NCBI RefSeq assembly: GCF_030159055.1
Contig: NZ_BQXQ01000046.1
Coordinates: 1 to 34,465, forward strand
Direction of reading: 5' to 3'
DNA length: 34,465 nt
Source: Acidovorax sp. SUPP3334
Lineage (GTDB): Bacteria; Pseudomonadota; Gammaproteobacteria; Burkholderiales; Burkholderiaceae_C
This document shows positions 1-7,898 of the stretch, piece by piece. The notes under the pieces were generated by a model. It was given only the letters and a program-made list of their open reading frames with translations. It had not been told where the DNA came from and searched no databases. The position numbers and the translations under genes are program-made. Each line of letters opens with the position of its first letter. Positions within the stretch are counted from its first letter, which is position 1.

Positions 1-57
1 CAGCATGCGCATTTCTTCCAACACATTGTGGGCCAGGGTGCGTCCGTCTCTTTTCAT
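1..57 (-). mobile_element. IS630-family transposase, N-terminal fragment
   Basis: Reading the minus strand from an ATG at 57 gives MKRDGRTLAHNVLEEMRML and then runs off the window. This opening (MKRDGR-L-H--LEEMR-L) is the typical N-terminus of IS630-family transposases, where it leads into a helix-turn-helix that binds the element's ends. Only 19 codons are visible, so intactness cannot be judged. The element end should lie between 58 and about 119, just upstream of the next gene, but I could not fix an inverted-repeat boundary. An alternative is a solo helix-turn-helix protein with the same N-terminus. Confidence 0.65.
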
Positions 58-119
58 GCCGTCAATGAAAGCACCGATCGCCGCTCTGCGCAAGAGAGTG
101 TTCTCTAAGTTACTGACTT

Positions 120-428
120 ATGAGTAAAAAGATCACTGGACTTCAAATCTGCGCGGCGATTGCCAAAACTGCTCACGGTTCGATGAGGCGTCTCGATTTG
201 GCGCTGGAGATCCGGTTAAACCCACTCAACGACTGGCAGTTAGGGATTGAGTGCGCGGCCATCGGCGTGGCAGTGTGCGAGGGGTTGATCGTTGATGTAG
301 ATGCAGATGTTGGTCATGGCTTCGTACGCATCTGCCATCTCACCGACGCGGGCCGGCACTTGCTGATGACCCGCATCACCGGCACTACTGCGCGCGGCAT
401 CCTTGACGAAATCGAGGGCGAAGAATGA
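120..428 (+). CDS. Small protein of unknown function, first copy of a repeated gene pair (gene a1)
   Basis: I do not recognise this 102-residue protein. It is a soluble, acidic-tailed protein with no signal peptide or membrane segment. Its C-terminal part (TDAGRHLLMTRITGTTARGI then an acidic end) matches that of the 102-residue protein at 7210-7518 (TDAGRFLVMTASTGARARSI), and the last 90 nt are visibly similar, so the two are divergent homologues of equal length. There is no Shine-Dalgarno in front of the ATG, and a short inverted repeat (TAAGT-TACTG-ACTTA, 106-120) abuts it. The neighbouring IS630 element may have replaced its native promoter. The stop overlaps the ATG of the next frame by 4 nt (ATGA), as in the second copy. 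Confidence 0.6.
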   Translation: MSKKITGLQICAAIAKTAHGSMRRLDLALEIRLNPLNDWQLGIECAAIGVAVCEGLIVDVDADVGHGFVRICHLTDAGRHLLMTRITGTTARGILDEIEGEE

Positions 429-535
429 ATAACTTCGAAGCTTCAGTGGCGGAAGCCAACGACGCGCTCAGAGGCCTGACAGGGATGGGTTCAGCCGCAG
501 AAATCCGCGGAGGCGAAAAAAAGCGCGATGGCTGA
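425..535 (+). pseudogene. Truncated second member of the repeated gene pair (gene b1 remnant)
   Basis: A 36-codon frame starts at the ATGA overlap with the preceding gene and reads MNNFEASVAEANDAL before diverging and stopping at 533-535. The intact-looking counterpart at 7515-7823 starts MNDFETAVAEAHDAL. Nucleotide similarity is clear for about the first 45 bases and fades near 495. I read this as a homologue broken where the DUF6361/PLD/helicase module begins. It might still be translated as a short peptide. Confidence 0.55.
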
Positions 536-736
536 TGTGTCTGGCGCGCCATCCAGCGGCTGATCTCACTAGGATAGACCCACGTTTCAATCCACAAGAT
601 CGTGAACGCAAAACCGAGGCCGCGACAATAGGCCGTGACTGCAAAATCGGCCCTGCGGCCCGGGGAAAAGGGAATGGTTGAGCTAGATGCGCTTGGGGGG
701 AGACGCGGGGACCGATTGCGATCGCGTCCCTTACCC

Positions 737-1972
737 ATGGTGGGCTGGGTGATGACATCAAGATCGGAACTTGCGCAGGCCCAGCGCCTTCTGCTGGGCG
801 AGCAGGATGGTGTTGTGGATGAGTTGGGACTGCTGGCGGTACATCAAGCTGTTTCCGACCGACTGTTCCCTGGCACGTCGGTGCTGCACACGCGTCTGCG
901 CTACACCTTGTTCGTGCCCTGGCTGATGCGATTGGCGGCACTTGAGCGGGACCCGGCCAGATCCTTGCGTGACCTTGAGTTTGCTCTGACAGGTCGGCTG
1001 CTCCATGGAACTGCGGGGGACAGGGAGGCCCGCAGGGGCATCATCGGCGGACGCATTCATCCAGTCAGCGCTGCGGCGCAGCCCGCGTCGTATTCCTACT
1101 GGACAGCTCTCGCATTGTGGGGGCTCATTGGTCCACAGTGGACGGAAGCGATTCCTTCGCGCGAAGCGGTTCTCGAAGAGCTGTCGGAATTGGGTACCTC
1201 AAAGCTCGCGCTGGACGCCGATGGACAACCCTTGGCGGAGCGCGTGGTTCCCTTCCAGGCATTGCCTCCGATCCCGGACCAACTTTTGGAGGCCAGTGCC
1301 GGTGTTAGTTTCAGGCTGGAACGTGCGGAGCGGGAGTTTCTCCGGCGTCGCCTTTCCGTCGTCAAAGCCCCGCTCACCGGGCCAAGCGAATCGCGACATC
1401 TGTCGCTTCTGGCCAAGCTGGCTTCGCGACCTTTGAAGCTCAATCCCTCTTTTCAGCCTTGGCTGGACGATCGTGTGGTGGCGGCGGCAGAGACGCAGGA
1501 CAAGGAAGTTTTGGCTCTGGCGGAAGGACTGTCGGCCGTCGCGGGTCTCGCGCGGGCCGCTTACTTGGCAATGGTTGAGGGCGCTTGCAGTACCAAGGGA
1601 CCGACCGGAGGGAGGCGGCACCGGGCCCGGTTTGATGAGATGAAGGCGAATCTAGGTCGAGCCGCGCTCACACTGGACCTGGCTCGCGCGCAGCAGCTGG
1701 GACTGACTGGGTCGGGCGGACCGGTAGCTGGACTGCTGCGAGATACTCAGCGGTATCTAAGGGATCAAATGGCGATGTCTAGCCTGAAGGACGTCTACGC
1801 TGCGGTGGAGTCCGCTCGGAAGGGACCACGAGCGCGACTTGCGGGGACGCGTGGCGCCGCCGTTCATCTCCGGGACTGGGCGCGCACGGCGTCGAAGATC
1901 AGACTGGCGGAGCCGTTGCACTTCCGGTGGCCCAATGTGGTCAGGCTTTTGAACGATCTCCATGGCAAGTAG
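737..1972 (+). CDS. DUF6361-family protein, first gene of a putative helicase/PLD defence operon
   Basis: The N-terminus (MVGWV, then VVDELGLLAVHQAVSDRLFPGTS and LRYTLFVPWL) matches the conserved opening of DUF6361 proteins as I recall it: a GWV start, a DELG motif and an LFPGTS--TR-RY--F-PW block. The molecular function of the family is not known to me. The protein is about 411 residues, soluble, without catalytic motifs I can name. I chose the ATG at 737 because the family motif begins at that methionine. The frame stays open upstream, with an ATG at 674 preceded by GGGGAAAAGGGA and a GTG at 635, so a longer N-terminus is possible. Its last 11 nt overlap the PLD gene. Family members typically sit beside PLD-like and helicase genes, which points to a multi-gene nucleic-acid-processing system. 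Confidence 0.75.
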   Translation: MVGWVMTSRSELAQAQRLLLGEQDGVVDELGLLAVHQAVSDRLFPGTSVLHTRLRYTLFVPWLMRLAALERDPARSLRDLEFALTGRLLHGTAGDREARRGIIGGRIHPVSAAAQPASYSYWTALALWGLIGPQWTEAIPSREAVLEELSELGTSKLALDADGQPLAERVVPFQALPPIPDQLLEASAGVSFRLERAEREFLRRRLSVVKAPLTGPSESRHLSLLAKLASRPLKLNPSFQPWLDDRVVAAAETQDKEVLALAEGLSAVAGLARAAYLAMVEGACSTKGPTGGRRHRARFDEMKANLGRAALTLDLARAQQLGLTGSGGPVAGLLRDTQRYLRDQMAMSSLKDVYAAVESARKGPRARLAGTRGAAVHLRDWARTASKIRLAEPLHFRWPNVVRLLNDLHGK

Positions 1973-3824
1973 ACAACGGCAGCGGGAGGCCGAGCCCGAC
2001 GAGACGGCGCGAGCGGTTACGTCGCACCTCCCCTCCTCGGCGCTCCTCGATGCTCTGGTCCCGCCGAAAGGATTCAACCTGGACCGCGCGTTGTGCTCGA
2101 CGTACTCGGCGCAGTCCACGGTACTCGTGGCCATGCTCATGGCCATGACGCGCTATGCCACGGTGGAGGGTACAGGTGGGTCGCGTGCGGCGCTGGCCAA
2201 GTCACTGCGCCTCCTGCTCGAACGGGTACACATCCTGGTCCAGCACGGCCACTGGACCAGTCCTCGCAGGCATCTACCCGCGCTGCACATGCTGGACCGC
2301 TTTGTCGTGCAGGTGAAATGGGATGAGAAGCAGCGTTCTTGGCACCCCAAGGTTTGCCTTTTGCGGTTCGAGTCTGCGGACGGAAAGGGGGACGTTCGAT
2401 GGCGTCTCTGGCTGGGAAGCCGCAACTTTACTCGCGACCGGTCCTGGGACCTCGCGTTGGTGCTCGATGGCGCTCCGGCAGGCAAGGGCAAGCCATTGGC
2501 CGGTGTCGGGAAGTTGGCGTCGCGTCTGGCTTTGCAGGCGGGCGCGGAAAAGCTTTGGCGGAAAGGTATCCGTGAGCTCTCCGACGTGCGCTGGACGGCC
2601 AGCCCCGGCATCCAGGTCGATCAGGTCCTGCTCGACTTGCCAAGCGACGACAGGAAATTACTCGTCCTGCCTGCCGACACGATTCGCGCAGTGGTCGTAT
2701 CACCGTTCCTGGACGCCAGAGCCCTGCGAACCATCAAGAGCGAAATCGCGAAGCAGGGTCCGATCAAGCTCGGCGTACTCACGCTCGTATCGACCGAGAG
2801 TGCGCTTGCAGACATGAAGCTTCGCGAAGGAGCCCTTGATGGCTACCAGCTTCTCGTACTGCCGCCTGCAGACCAAGAGGAACCGTATCAGACGGACACC
2901 GACGAGGACCCAGAGGATGTCGAGTCCGAGGCGCTTGGGCTCCACGCGAAATTCATCTGGATTGAGCGGTCAGGCCAAGTGCGACTGCTGCTGGGCAGTA
3001 CCAACCTGACTTCACGAGGTTGGCTTGAGAACGCAGAGGTGCGCGCCGAGCTCTCGATGCAACGCCGTGGGACGCGGGAAGTCCTCGAACTTCGCGGAGG
3101 AATCGATGCGTTTCTGAATGCATGCACCGAAATTTCTATCGACGATCTGCCGCCTGTCGATGCGGTGGCGAGGCGGACCGAAAGGCGGTTCGGCTTGCTG
3201 TGCAATGCGCTGTCGGCGGAGTTGCATCTGCGGCAGCAGATCAAGGACGACGGGACGGTGGTCGTTACGTCCGAACGCGCGCCACAACTGCCTTCGAGTG
3301 CGCAACTGCGAATTGCCCGGCTGGGCGACGCCTGTCTCGACTGGCCGATAGGGGCATCCAGCATAAAACTCCCTGCGGCTGCGGATCATGACAACAGTGA
3401 CTCCCTTCAACTCGAACTGGAATGGGGGCATCACGTCGCAAGCTGGCTGCAGTCTGCGCCGTTTGATCCGCCGCAGGACAAGGAGATTCGCGACCGCGCG
3501 CTGCTGCAGGGCATGCTCGGACTGGAAGGCCTGCTGGCTCTTCTCAATGACATGCTGGGAGGTGGCACGGCCGGCAGCAAGGGCGCCCGGCAACGCTGGG
3601 ATGAGGACACGCAACATAAGGGACAGTTGGTCAGGCTGCTGGGCATAGAAGCCGTGCTCGCGGCCTGGACGCGCAACAAGGACGCGTTGAGAGAGGTCGC
3701 TCAGATTGTCGCCATGACTCGTGACTTCCAGCCGCGCGATGCGCGCGAGCAGAAGGCACACGCACAACTGCAGGAGTTCCTGGCGAGTTGGGACGCGGTC
3801 GAGAGCGAGTTGTTGAGCAAATGA
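1962..3824 (+). CDS. Phospholipase-D-superfamily nuclease-like protein
   Basis: This 620-residue protein carries two PLD-type half-sites, as expected for one chain forming a composite active site. Half-site one has H128-P-K130 followed by GSRNFT at 152-157; half-site two has H328-A-K330 followed by GSTNLTSRGW from 345. The HxK plus GSxN pattern is typical of the nuclease branch of the PLD superfamily (Nuc/BfiI-like and helicase-associated PLDs), which cut phosphodiester bonds through a covalent histidine intermediate. The later aspartate of the full HKD motif is not obvious, as in many divergent members. The C-terminal 250 residues are unassigned. The ATG at 1962 lies inside the DUF6361 gene, and its stop overlaps the helicase start as ATGA. 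I infer it is the DNA- or RNA-cutting subunit of the operon. Confidence 0.8.
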   Translation: MASRQRQREAEPDETARAVTSHLPSSALLDALVPPKGFNLDRALCSTYSAQSTVLVAMLMAMTRYATVEGTGGSRAALAKSLRLLLERVHILVQHGHWTSPRRHLPALHMLDRFVVQVKWDEKQRSWHPKVCLLRFESADGKGDVRWRLWLGSRNFTRDRSWDLALVLDGAPAGKGKPLAGVGKLASRLALQAGAEKLWRKGIRELSDVRWTASPGIQVDQVLLDLPSDDRKLLVLPADTIRAVVVSPFLDARALRTIKSEIAKQGPIKLGVLTLVSTESALADMKLREGALDGYQLLVLPPADQEEPYQTDTDEDPEDVESEALGLHAKFIWIERSGQVRLLLGSTNLTSRGWLENAEVRAELSMQRRGTREVLELRGGIDAFLNACTEISIDDLPPVDAVARRTERRFGLLCNALSAELHLRQQIKDDGTVVVTSERAPQLPSSAQLRIARLGDACLDWPIGASSIKLPAAADHDNSDSLQLELEWGHHVASWLQSAPFDPPQDKEIRDRALLQGMLGLEGLLALLNDMLGGGTAGSKGARQRWDEDTQHKGQLVRLLGIEAVLAAWTRNKDALREVAQIVAMTRDFQPRDAREQKAHAQLQEFLASWDAVESELLSK

Positions 3825-6800
3825 CGCCGAAGCCGTTCCAGGAAGCGACCATCCGTGCCACAATTGCGGCTTTCGGGTGCAAGGAAGGCACGCGCAGGTT
3901 TCTTGTTGCCGATGAGCCCGGGCTTGGGAAGACCATAGTGGCTCGTGGCGTCATCGACTGCATGGTGCCGCCGGAGAGGTCAGGGTCTTTAAAGGTTCTG
4001 TATGTCTGCAGCAACCAAGCGATCGCCGCGCAGAATGTCGAGCAACTGTTGGGCAGCAGCGCCCGAGCGCGCACAGGCTCAGCCGATCGTCCTGGTTTGC
4101 TTCCGCTGGAATGGCCGCGGCCTGCTTCCACCGGAGTTCATCCTCCGGAACGTCTAGCTGTGTATTCACTCACGCCGAGCACCGCGTTCTCCAGCGCGCG
4201 GCACCCTGGGCGAGGCAGAGTGGAAGAGCGCGCCTTCGCCTGCGCGCTCATCGATCAGCGGGCCGGGTATGAGCTTCGCGTTGTGCACGATTCGCTGCGG
4301 CAAGGGACAGCACGTTTCGACGATGAACTGCGTGAGAAAAGGCTCCTCGTCAGGCAGCGTGCGGCCGATCCAGCGTTCATGCGCTTTGCAAGAGAGTTTG
4401 AACTGCTCCTCAAGGCCAGTCTGCCGGGGCCAAAGTCAGCTACGACTTGGAAACGGCTCGAGGACATGGCCATCGAATCCATTGGCAAAAAGCACGCGCT
4501 TGCGCTCACCGCACTGTGCCGCAACTGTCTCTCGGCCGCCGCCCTGTCCGAACTGAAGCCCGACCTTGTGATCTTCGACGAGTTCCAGCGCTTTCAGGAG
4601 CTGCTTGAAGTCGACGATGTGAATAGCTCCGCCACTCCTGCGGAGGCACGGATCCGAGAAGTCCTCACCGCTGGCAAGCGTGGAAGGCTCCTGATGCTCT
4701 CGGCAACGCCCTACGAGGCGCTGCGACACGCGCTGGCTGTAGTGAAGCTCACGCCGGCAAATCGCGGCAAATCGCGGCCTCCACGCGCGCGTCGCGACTT
4801 CTATCACCTGCTGCGGTTTCTGTGGCGCGACACAGCTGCATCTGTTCCTCACAAAGACGTGCGTGTTCGGCAGCTGTTCGAGATCCGAGACGGCGAACTG
4901 AGCAAGGGGCGGCCGGACTCGAAAGTGGCCCGCACGGCACTGGACGAGCTGACTGCCTTGCTCAGCCAGGTGATGTGTCGTACCGAGCGCCCCATCGAAC
5001 CGCAGCCACGTCTACCGGAACAGGCCAGCTTGCCTCTGGGCGCCAGAGACTTGCAAAGCCTGCGCGAGTTCTCGAAGTGGACCAAGCGAAGACGCAAGGA
5101 CAAGCTGGAGCACCTCGAGCACGCGCAGTGGATCGTCCCCTTGTGGAGTTCGGTACCTCTGGCGGCGCAGGCGCTGGGTGCACGCTACGCATGCTGGTCG
5201 GCCGCAAATTGCGACCCTCTCCCGGTCGAGTTGCGAGCTGGCAACTTACGGGACTGGAGGCCACCTGAGTGGTCAAACGTCAAGCTTCGTTGGCTCCTAC
5301 AGGCGCTGCCGCGGCGCACTGTCTCCATGCCCTGGATCAAGCCAACCGCGCCGTGGTGGCCTCTGCGAGCGGGCTGGAGCGAAGCGGCGCAGCCGCACCA
5401 GATCGATGGCAAGGCCCTGGTTTTCAGCCGGTTCTCCGCCACGCCAGCTGTGGTCGCGGGTACGGTGAGCTTCGACTTCGAGGCCAGTGCGGTCAGGAGC
5501 AGCGCACGTGCAAAGGCGGCGTACGGAGATGGTTCCAGGACCACCTTCCGGGCCGGAGGGGCGAGTCCGGCGATGTTCCGGCTCTTCTTTGTGTGCGATC
5601 CGCTGGTGAGGCTGGATCCCCTGGAAGGTGGTGGACCGGAGACTCTTGAAGGCGCGCGAGCGCGCGTGGCGACGCAGTTGCGTGTCTTCCTCCGGGATCT
5701 TGGCATTGCCGTTAAACGAAAGTTGCGACGAGCGCCGCTCAGCTTGGAGAGCTGGCTCCTGTACCTCGCGCTGCCTGAGCACGGCTCTGACCGACTGGAC
5801 GTGACAAATGTCTCGGTCCAAGCCTGGACCCAGGCCGTGCTTTTGGAACGCGGCAAGGCTGCGAATCCCAGCGCCATCCACGCGCGGCTCGCGAAAATGC
5901 TGGGCGGCGGCGGCCGGCCCGGCGAGATCGACCTGGATAGGGAGTTCAGGCCACTGGTCGAACTGGCACTGAGCTCGCCCGGAATCGTCCTGGCAAGAAG
6001 CCTGCTGAGGCATTGGCGCGACCAAGGTAACCCCATTCAACTTGACTCCAAAGTCGAGGGGGTCAATCGACGCTCGGTGGTGACGCCACGCCAGTTGCTG
6101 CAGACGCTGGCAGTGGAGGGATTTCGTCGCTACCTCGACAGGCCATGGTTTGCAGCGGCTCTCACGGGTCGCGCGAACATCCAGTTCCCCGATGCAATTC
6201 AGCAGGCTGTACTTGACGGGAACTTGGAGGGCGTGCTCGACGAGCACTTCTGGTTTGTCTCGTCCACCAACGCAAAGACCTGGCCCAGACGGATCGACGA
6301 GTTGCACAAAGCACTGAAACTCAACGGTGGTCGCGCCATCTTGCACACAAGCAAGAAGGACACCCTGCGCGTCAGATCCAATTTGGCGCTGCCGTTGCAG
6401 CCAGCCAAGGACGAAGCGCGCAAGTCGTCTGCGAAGGGCAAGGCCGACCAAGCCAAGCGGCAACGCGCCAAGGAACTGGAGGCGCGGCCGGACACCGTTC
6501 GACACGCATTCAACACGCCGTTCTGGCCCATGGTGCTCACCACGACATCCGTCGGGCAGGAGGGATTGGACTTTCATGCTTGGTGCAAGACGATCGTTCA
6601 CTGGGATCCTGCAGCAGGGCCGGTGGAACTGGAACAGCGTGAAGGCAGAATCAACCGTTACGCCAGCCTTGCCATCCGGCAGGCCATTTGGACACAGGCG
6701 TCCGTGGTCGACAGCGCTGGATCGGGCGGCAAAGAGGCGGATCCAGGTTGGCGGGGCATCTCGTCGTTCGCCGACCGTGAGCTTGCCCAACAGGATGACC

Positions 6801-7099
6801 TTGGATTGGCGCCGTGGTGGTGCGCACCGGGGGCACGCTTCCATCAGCTTTACCCGTATCCCACCGGCAGCCGCGAGCGATTGCAGCGAGAAGACCTGGA
6901 GCGCCAGCGCGCCTTGTACCGGATGGTGCTAGGCACATCGGAACCCCTTTGGCTGCTCGACGAACTGGATGCAGCCGCATTGGACTTGACGCCCGACCGC
7001 GTTGCGAAATCCACCCTTCGATTGGGTGCGTGGGAGCTTGAGCAGGCAAACGCCAGTAAAGCCAAAACTCGCGAGAAGGTCCGGCGCAGGCAGAACTGA
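3821..7099 (+). CDS. Large SF2/SNF2-like helicase of the DUF6361/PLD operon
   Basis: This 1092-residue protein shows the superfamily 2 motifs in order: a Walker A-type DEPGLGKT at 31-38, a motif II DEFQ at 253-256, motif III SATP at 294-297, and a late TTTSVGQEGLDFH region followed by QREGRINR at 939-946 (motif VI). The roughly 600 residues between the two RecA-like halves are much longer than in simple helicases and hold unassigned sequence. This long-insert design resembles helicase-related proteins found with DUF6361 and PLD neighbours. The ATG at 3821 overlaps the PLD stop by 4 nt; a TTG at 3788 is in frame but has nothing to support it. The protein probably uses ATP to translocate on or remodel nucleic acid and to feed or license the PLD nuclease; that coupling is inference. 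Confidence 0.82.
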   Translation: MTPKPFQEATIRATIAAFGCKEGTRRFLVADEPGLGKTIVARGVIDCMVPPERSGSLKVLYVCSNQAIAAQNVEQLLGSSARARTGSADRPGLLPLEWPRPASTGVHPPERLAVYSLTPSTAFSSARHPGRGRVEERAFACALIDQRAGYELRVVHDSLRQGTARFDDELREKRLLVRQRAADPAFMRFAREFELLLKASLPGPKSATTWKRLEDMAIESIGKKHALALTALCRNCLSAAALSELKPDLVIFDEFQRFQELLEVDDVNSSATPAEARIREVLTAGKRGRLLMLSATPYEALRHALAVVKLTPANRGKSRPPRARRDFYHLLRFLWRDTAASVPHKDVRVRQLFEIRDGELSKGRPDSKVARTALDELTALLSQVMCRTERPIEPQPRLPEQASLPLGARDLQSLREFSKWTKRRRKDKLEHLEHAQWIVPLWSSVPLAAQALGARYACWSAANCDPLPVELRAGNLRDWRPPEWSNVKLRWLLQALPRRTVSMPWIKPTAPWWPLRAGWSEAAQPHQIDGKALVFSRFSATPAVVAGTVSFDFEASAVRSSARAKAAYGDGSRTTFRAGGASPAMFRLFFVCDPLVRLDPLEGGGPETLEGARARVATQLRVFLRDLGIAVKRKLRRAPLSLESWLLYLALPEHGSDRLDVTNVSVQAWTQAVLLERGKAANPSAIHARLAKMLGGGGRPGEIDLDREFRPLVELALSSPGIVLARSLLRHWRDQGNPIQLDSKVEGVNRRSVVTPRQLLQTLAVEGFRRYLDRPWFAAALTGRANIQFPDAIQQAVLDGNLEGVLDEHFWFVSSTNAKTWPRRIDELHKALKLNGGRAILHTSKKDTLRVRSNLALPLQPAKDEARKSSAKGKADQAKRQRAKELEARPDTVRHAFNTPFWPMVLTTTSVGQEGLDFHAWCKTIVHWDPAAGPVELEQREGRINRYASLAIRQAIWTQASVVDSAGSGGKEADPGWRGISSFADRELAQQDDLGLAPWWCAPGARFHQLYPYPTGSRERLQREDLERQRALYRMVLGTSEPLWLLDELDAAALDLTPDRVAKSTLRLGAWELEQANASKAKTREKVRRRQN

Positions 7100-7154
7100 A
7101 GCACCCTGGGAAAACATGACCATGACTTGCTTTAAGGAGATTTTCTACACTTTT

Positions 7155-7175
7155 GGGCGAACCAGCTCTTCGCCC
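7155..7175. repeat. 7-bp inverted repeat hairpin after the helicase gene
   Basis: GGGCGAA (7155-7161) and TTCGCCC (7169-7175) form a perfect 7-bp stem with a 7-nt loop between the helicase stop and the next gene. There is no T-run after it on the + strand, so it is not a textbook intrinsic terminator. It may be a transcript-end structure, a protein site or chance. Confidence 0.4.
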
Positions 7176-7209
7176 AGTCAGGCGAAATCGAACCTGCAAC
7201 TGACCATTT

Positions 7210-7518
7210 ATGATCTCAGATGAGTTACCTTGGGTGAAGAGGTTCACTGATTTCCAAGTGTGCCGGTTCGTCGCCGATGCGCCGTCGACGGCGCTGGAAA
7301 GCTACGGCTTGATGGTCTCCGCGTTGCGCGAACAACACGCGCCGATGACCGTTCGCGATTCTGAGATCAACCTCGATGACGCAATCGGAAAAGAGCTGAT
7401 CACGTTTGCGTTGCCCGACGGCTTTGCAGTCACCGACGCCGGCCGCTTCCTGGTGATGACCGCGTCGACCGGCGCCCGTGCTCGCAGCATCCTCGACCAG
7501 ATCGAAGACGAAAAATGA
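7210..7518 (+). CDS. Small protein of unknown function, second copy of the repeated gene pair (gene a2)
   Basis: This is a 102-residue protein of unknown function, homologous to the one at 120-428. Shared features are the K/R-x-T-x-x-Q-[IV]-C stretch near residues 11-18 and the TDAGR-L-MT...-ILD-IE tail. It has no signal peptide, transmembrane segment or recognisable domain. The ATG at 7210 lacks a clear Shine-Dalgarno. A good one (AAGGAG, 7136-7141) lies about 70 nt upstream, in front of a different short frame. The stop overlaps the ATG of the next gene by 4 nt, matching the arrangement of the first copy. The pair stands immediately 3' of the DUF6361/PLD/helicase operon, whereas the other pair stands immediately 5' of it. 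Confidence 0.55.
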   Translation: MISDELPWVKRFTDFQVCRFVADAPSTALESYGLMVSALREQHAPMTVRDSEINLDDAIGKELITFALPDGFAVTDAGRFLVMTASTGARARSILDQIEDEK

Positions 7519-7823
7519 ATGACTTCGAAACCGCGGTGGCGGAAGCCCACGACGCGCTCGTTGCTGCCGGGCACGGTTGGGCTCAGCCGAGGAGGTTGAC
7601 GGAGGTCGCGAAGCTCGAGGCTGCCAGGCTGCCTGCGGAATGGATCTCCGCGCCGAAACCGGTGATCGAACAGCGGACGGTGCGCATCCGGCGCATCGAC
7701 CACTTGGCGATCCGCTTCGCACCGCTCGCGATGATGCGTCTGCAAGGTGCGATCTTCGATCCGAACAACCGTCAGCTTTTCAGTGCTGAAGCTGGACTAC
7801 AGGCGTCTTCTGACTGCGCTTGA
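7515..7823 (+). CDS. Small protein of unknown function, second member of the repeated gene pair (gene b2)
   Basis: This 102-residue frame opens MNDFETAVAEAHDAL and is coupled by an ATGA overlap to the gene before it. The N-terminal third is homologous to the truncated frame at 425-535. A basic middle (EQRTVRIRRIDHLAIRF) is followed by a tail that does not look strongly coding, so the natural end could be displaced by a frameshift. I see no domain. Its coupling to the same partner in both copies suggests the two products act together. Confidence 0.5.
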   Translation: MNDFETAVAEAHDALVAAGHGWAQPRRLTEVAKLEAARLPAEWISAPKPVIEQRTVRIRRIDHLAIRFAPLAMMRLQGAIFDPNNRQLFSAEAGLQASSDCA

Positions 7824-7898
7824 CAGTATCGAAAAGTTACAGCCCCTCCGACAAAGGTATCATCGAGGGTTTACCAAAAAAACAAACCGACAAAAATC

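Noticed and set aside
5297-6844. 515-codon minus-strand frame inside the helicase gene
   Set aside because: It is a shadow of the high-GC helicase coding frame: the + strand has continuous helicase motifs on both sides, and the minus frame has no recognisable domain.
635-7099. DISARM assignment for the helicase/PLD operon
   Set aside because: DrmA, DrmB and a methyltransferase are missing, and the first gene is DUF6361.
7153-7203. A short frame behind the good Shine-Dalgarno at 7136-7141
   Set aside because: It encodes only about 16 codons from a TTG and stops before the next gene, with no sign of a conserved peptide.
7820-7863. TTGACA at 7820-7825 and TATCAT at 7858-7863 as the rnlAB promoter
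   Set aside because: The spacer would be 32 nt, far beyond the 16-19 nt range, and no better -10 lies at the right distance.
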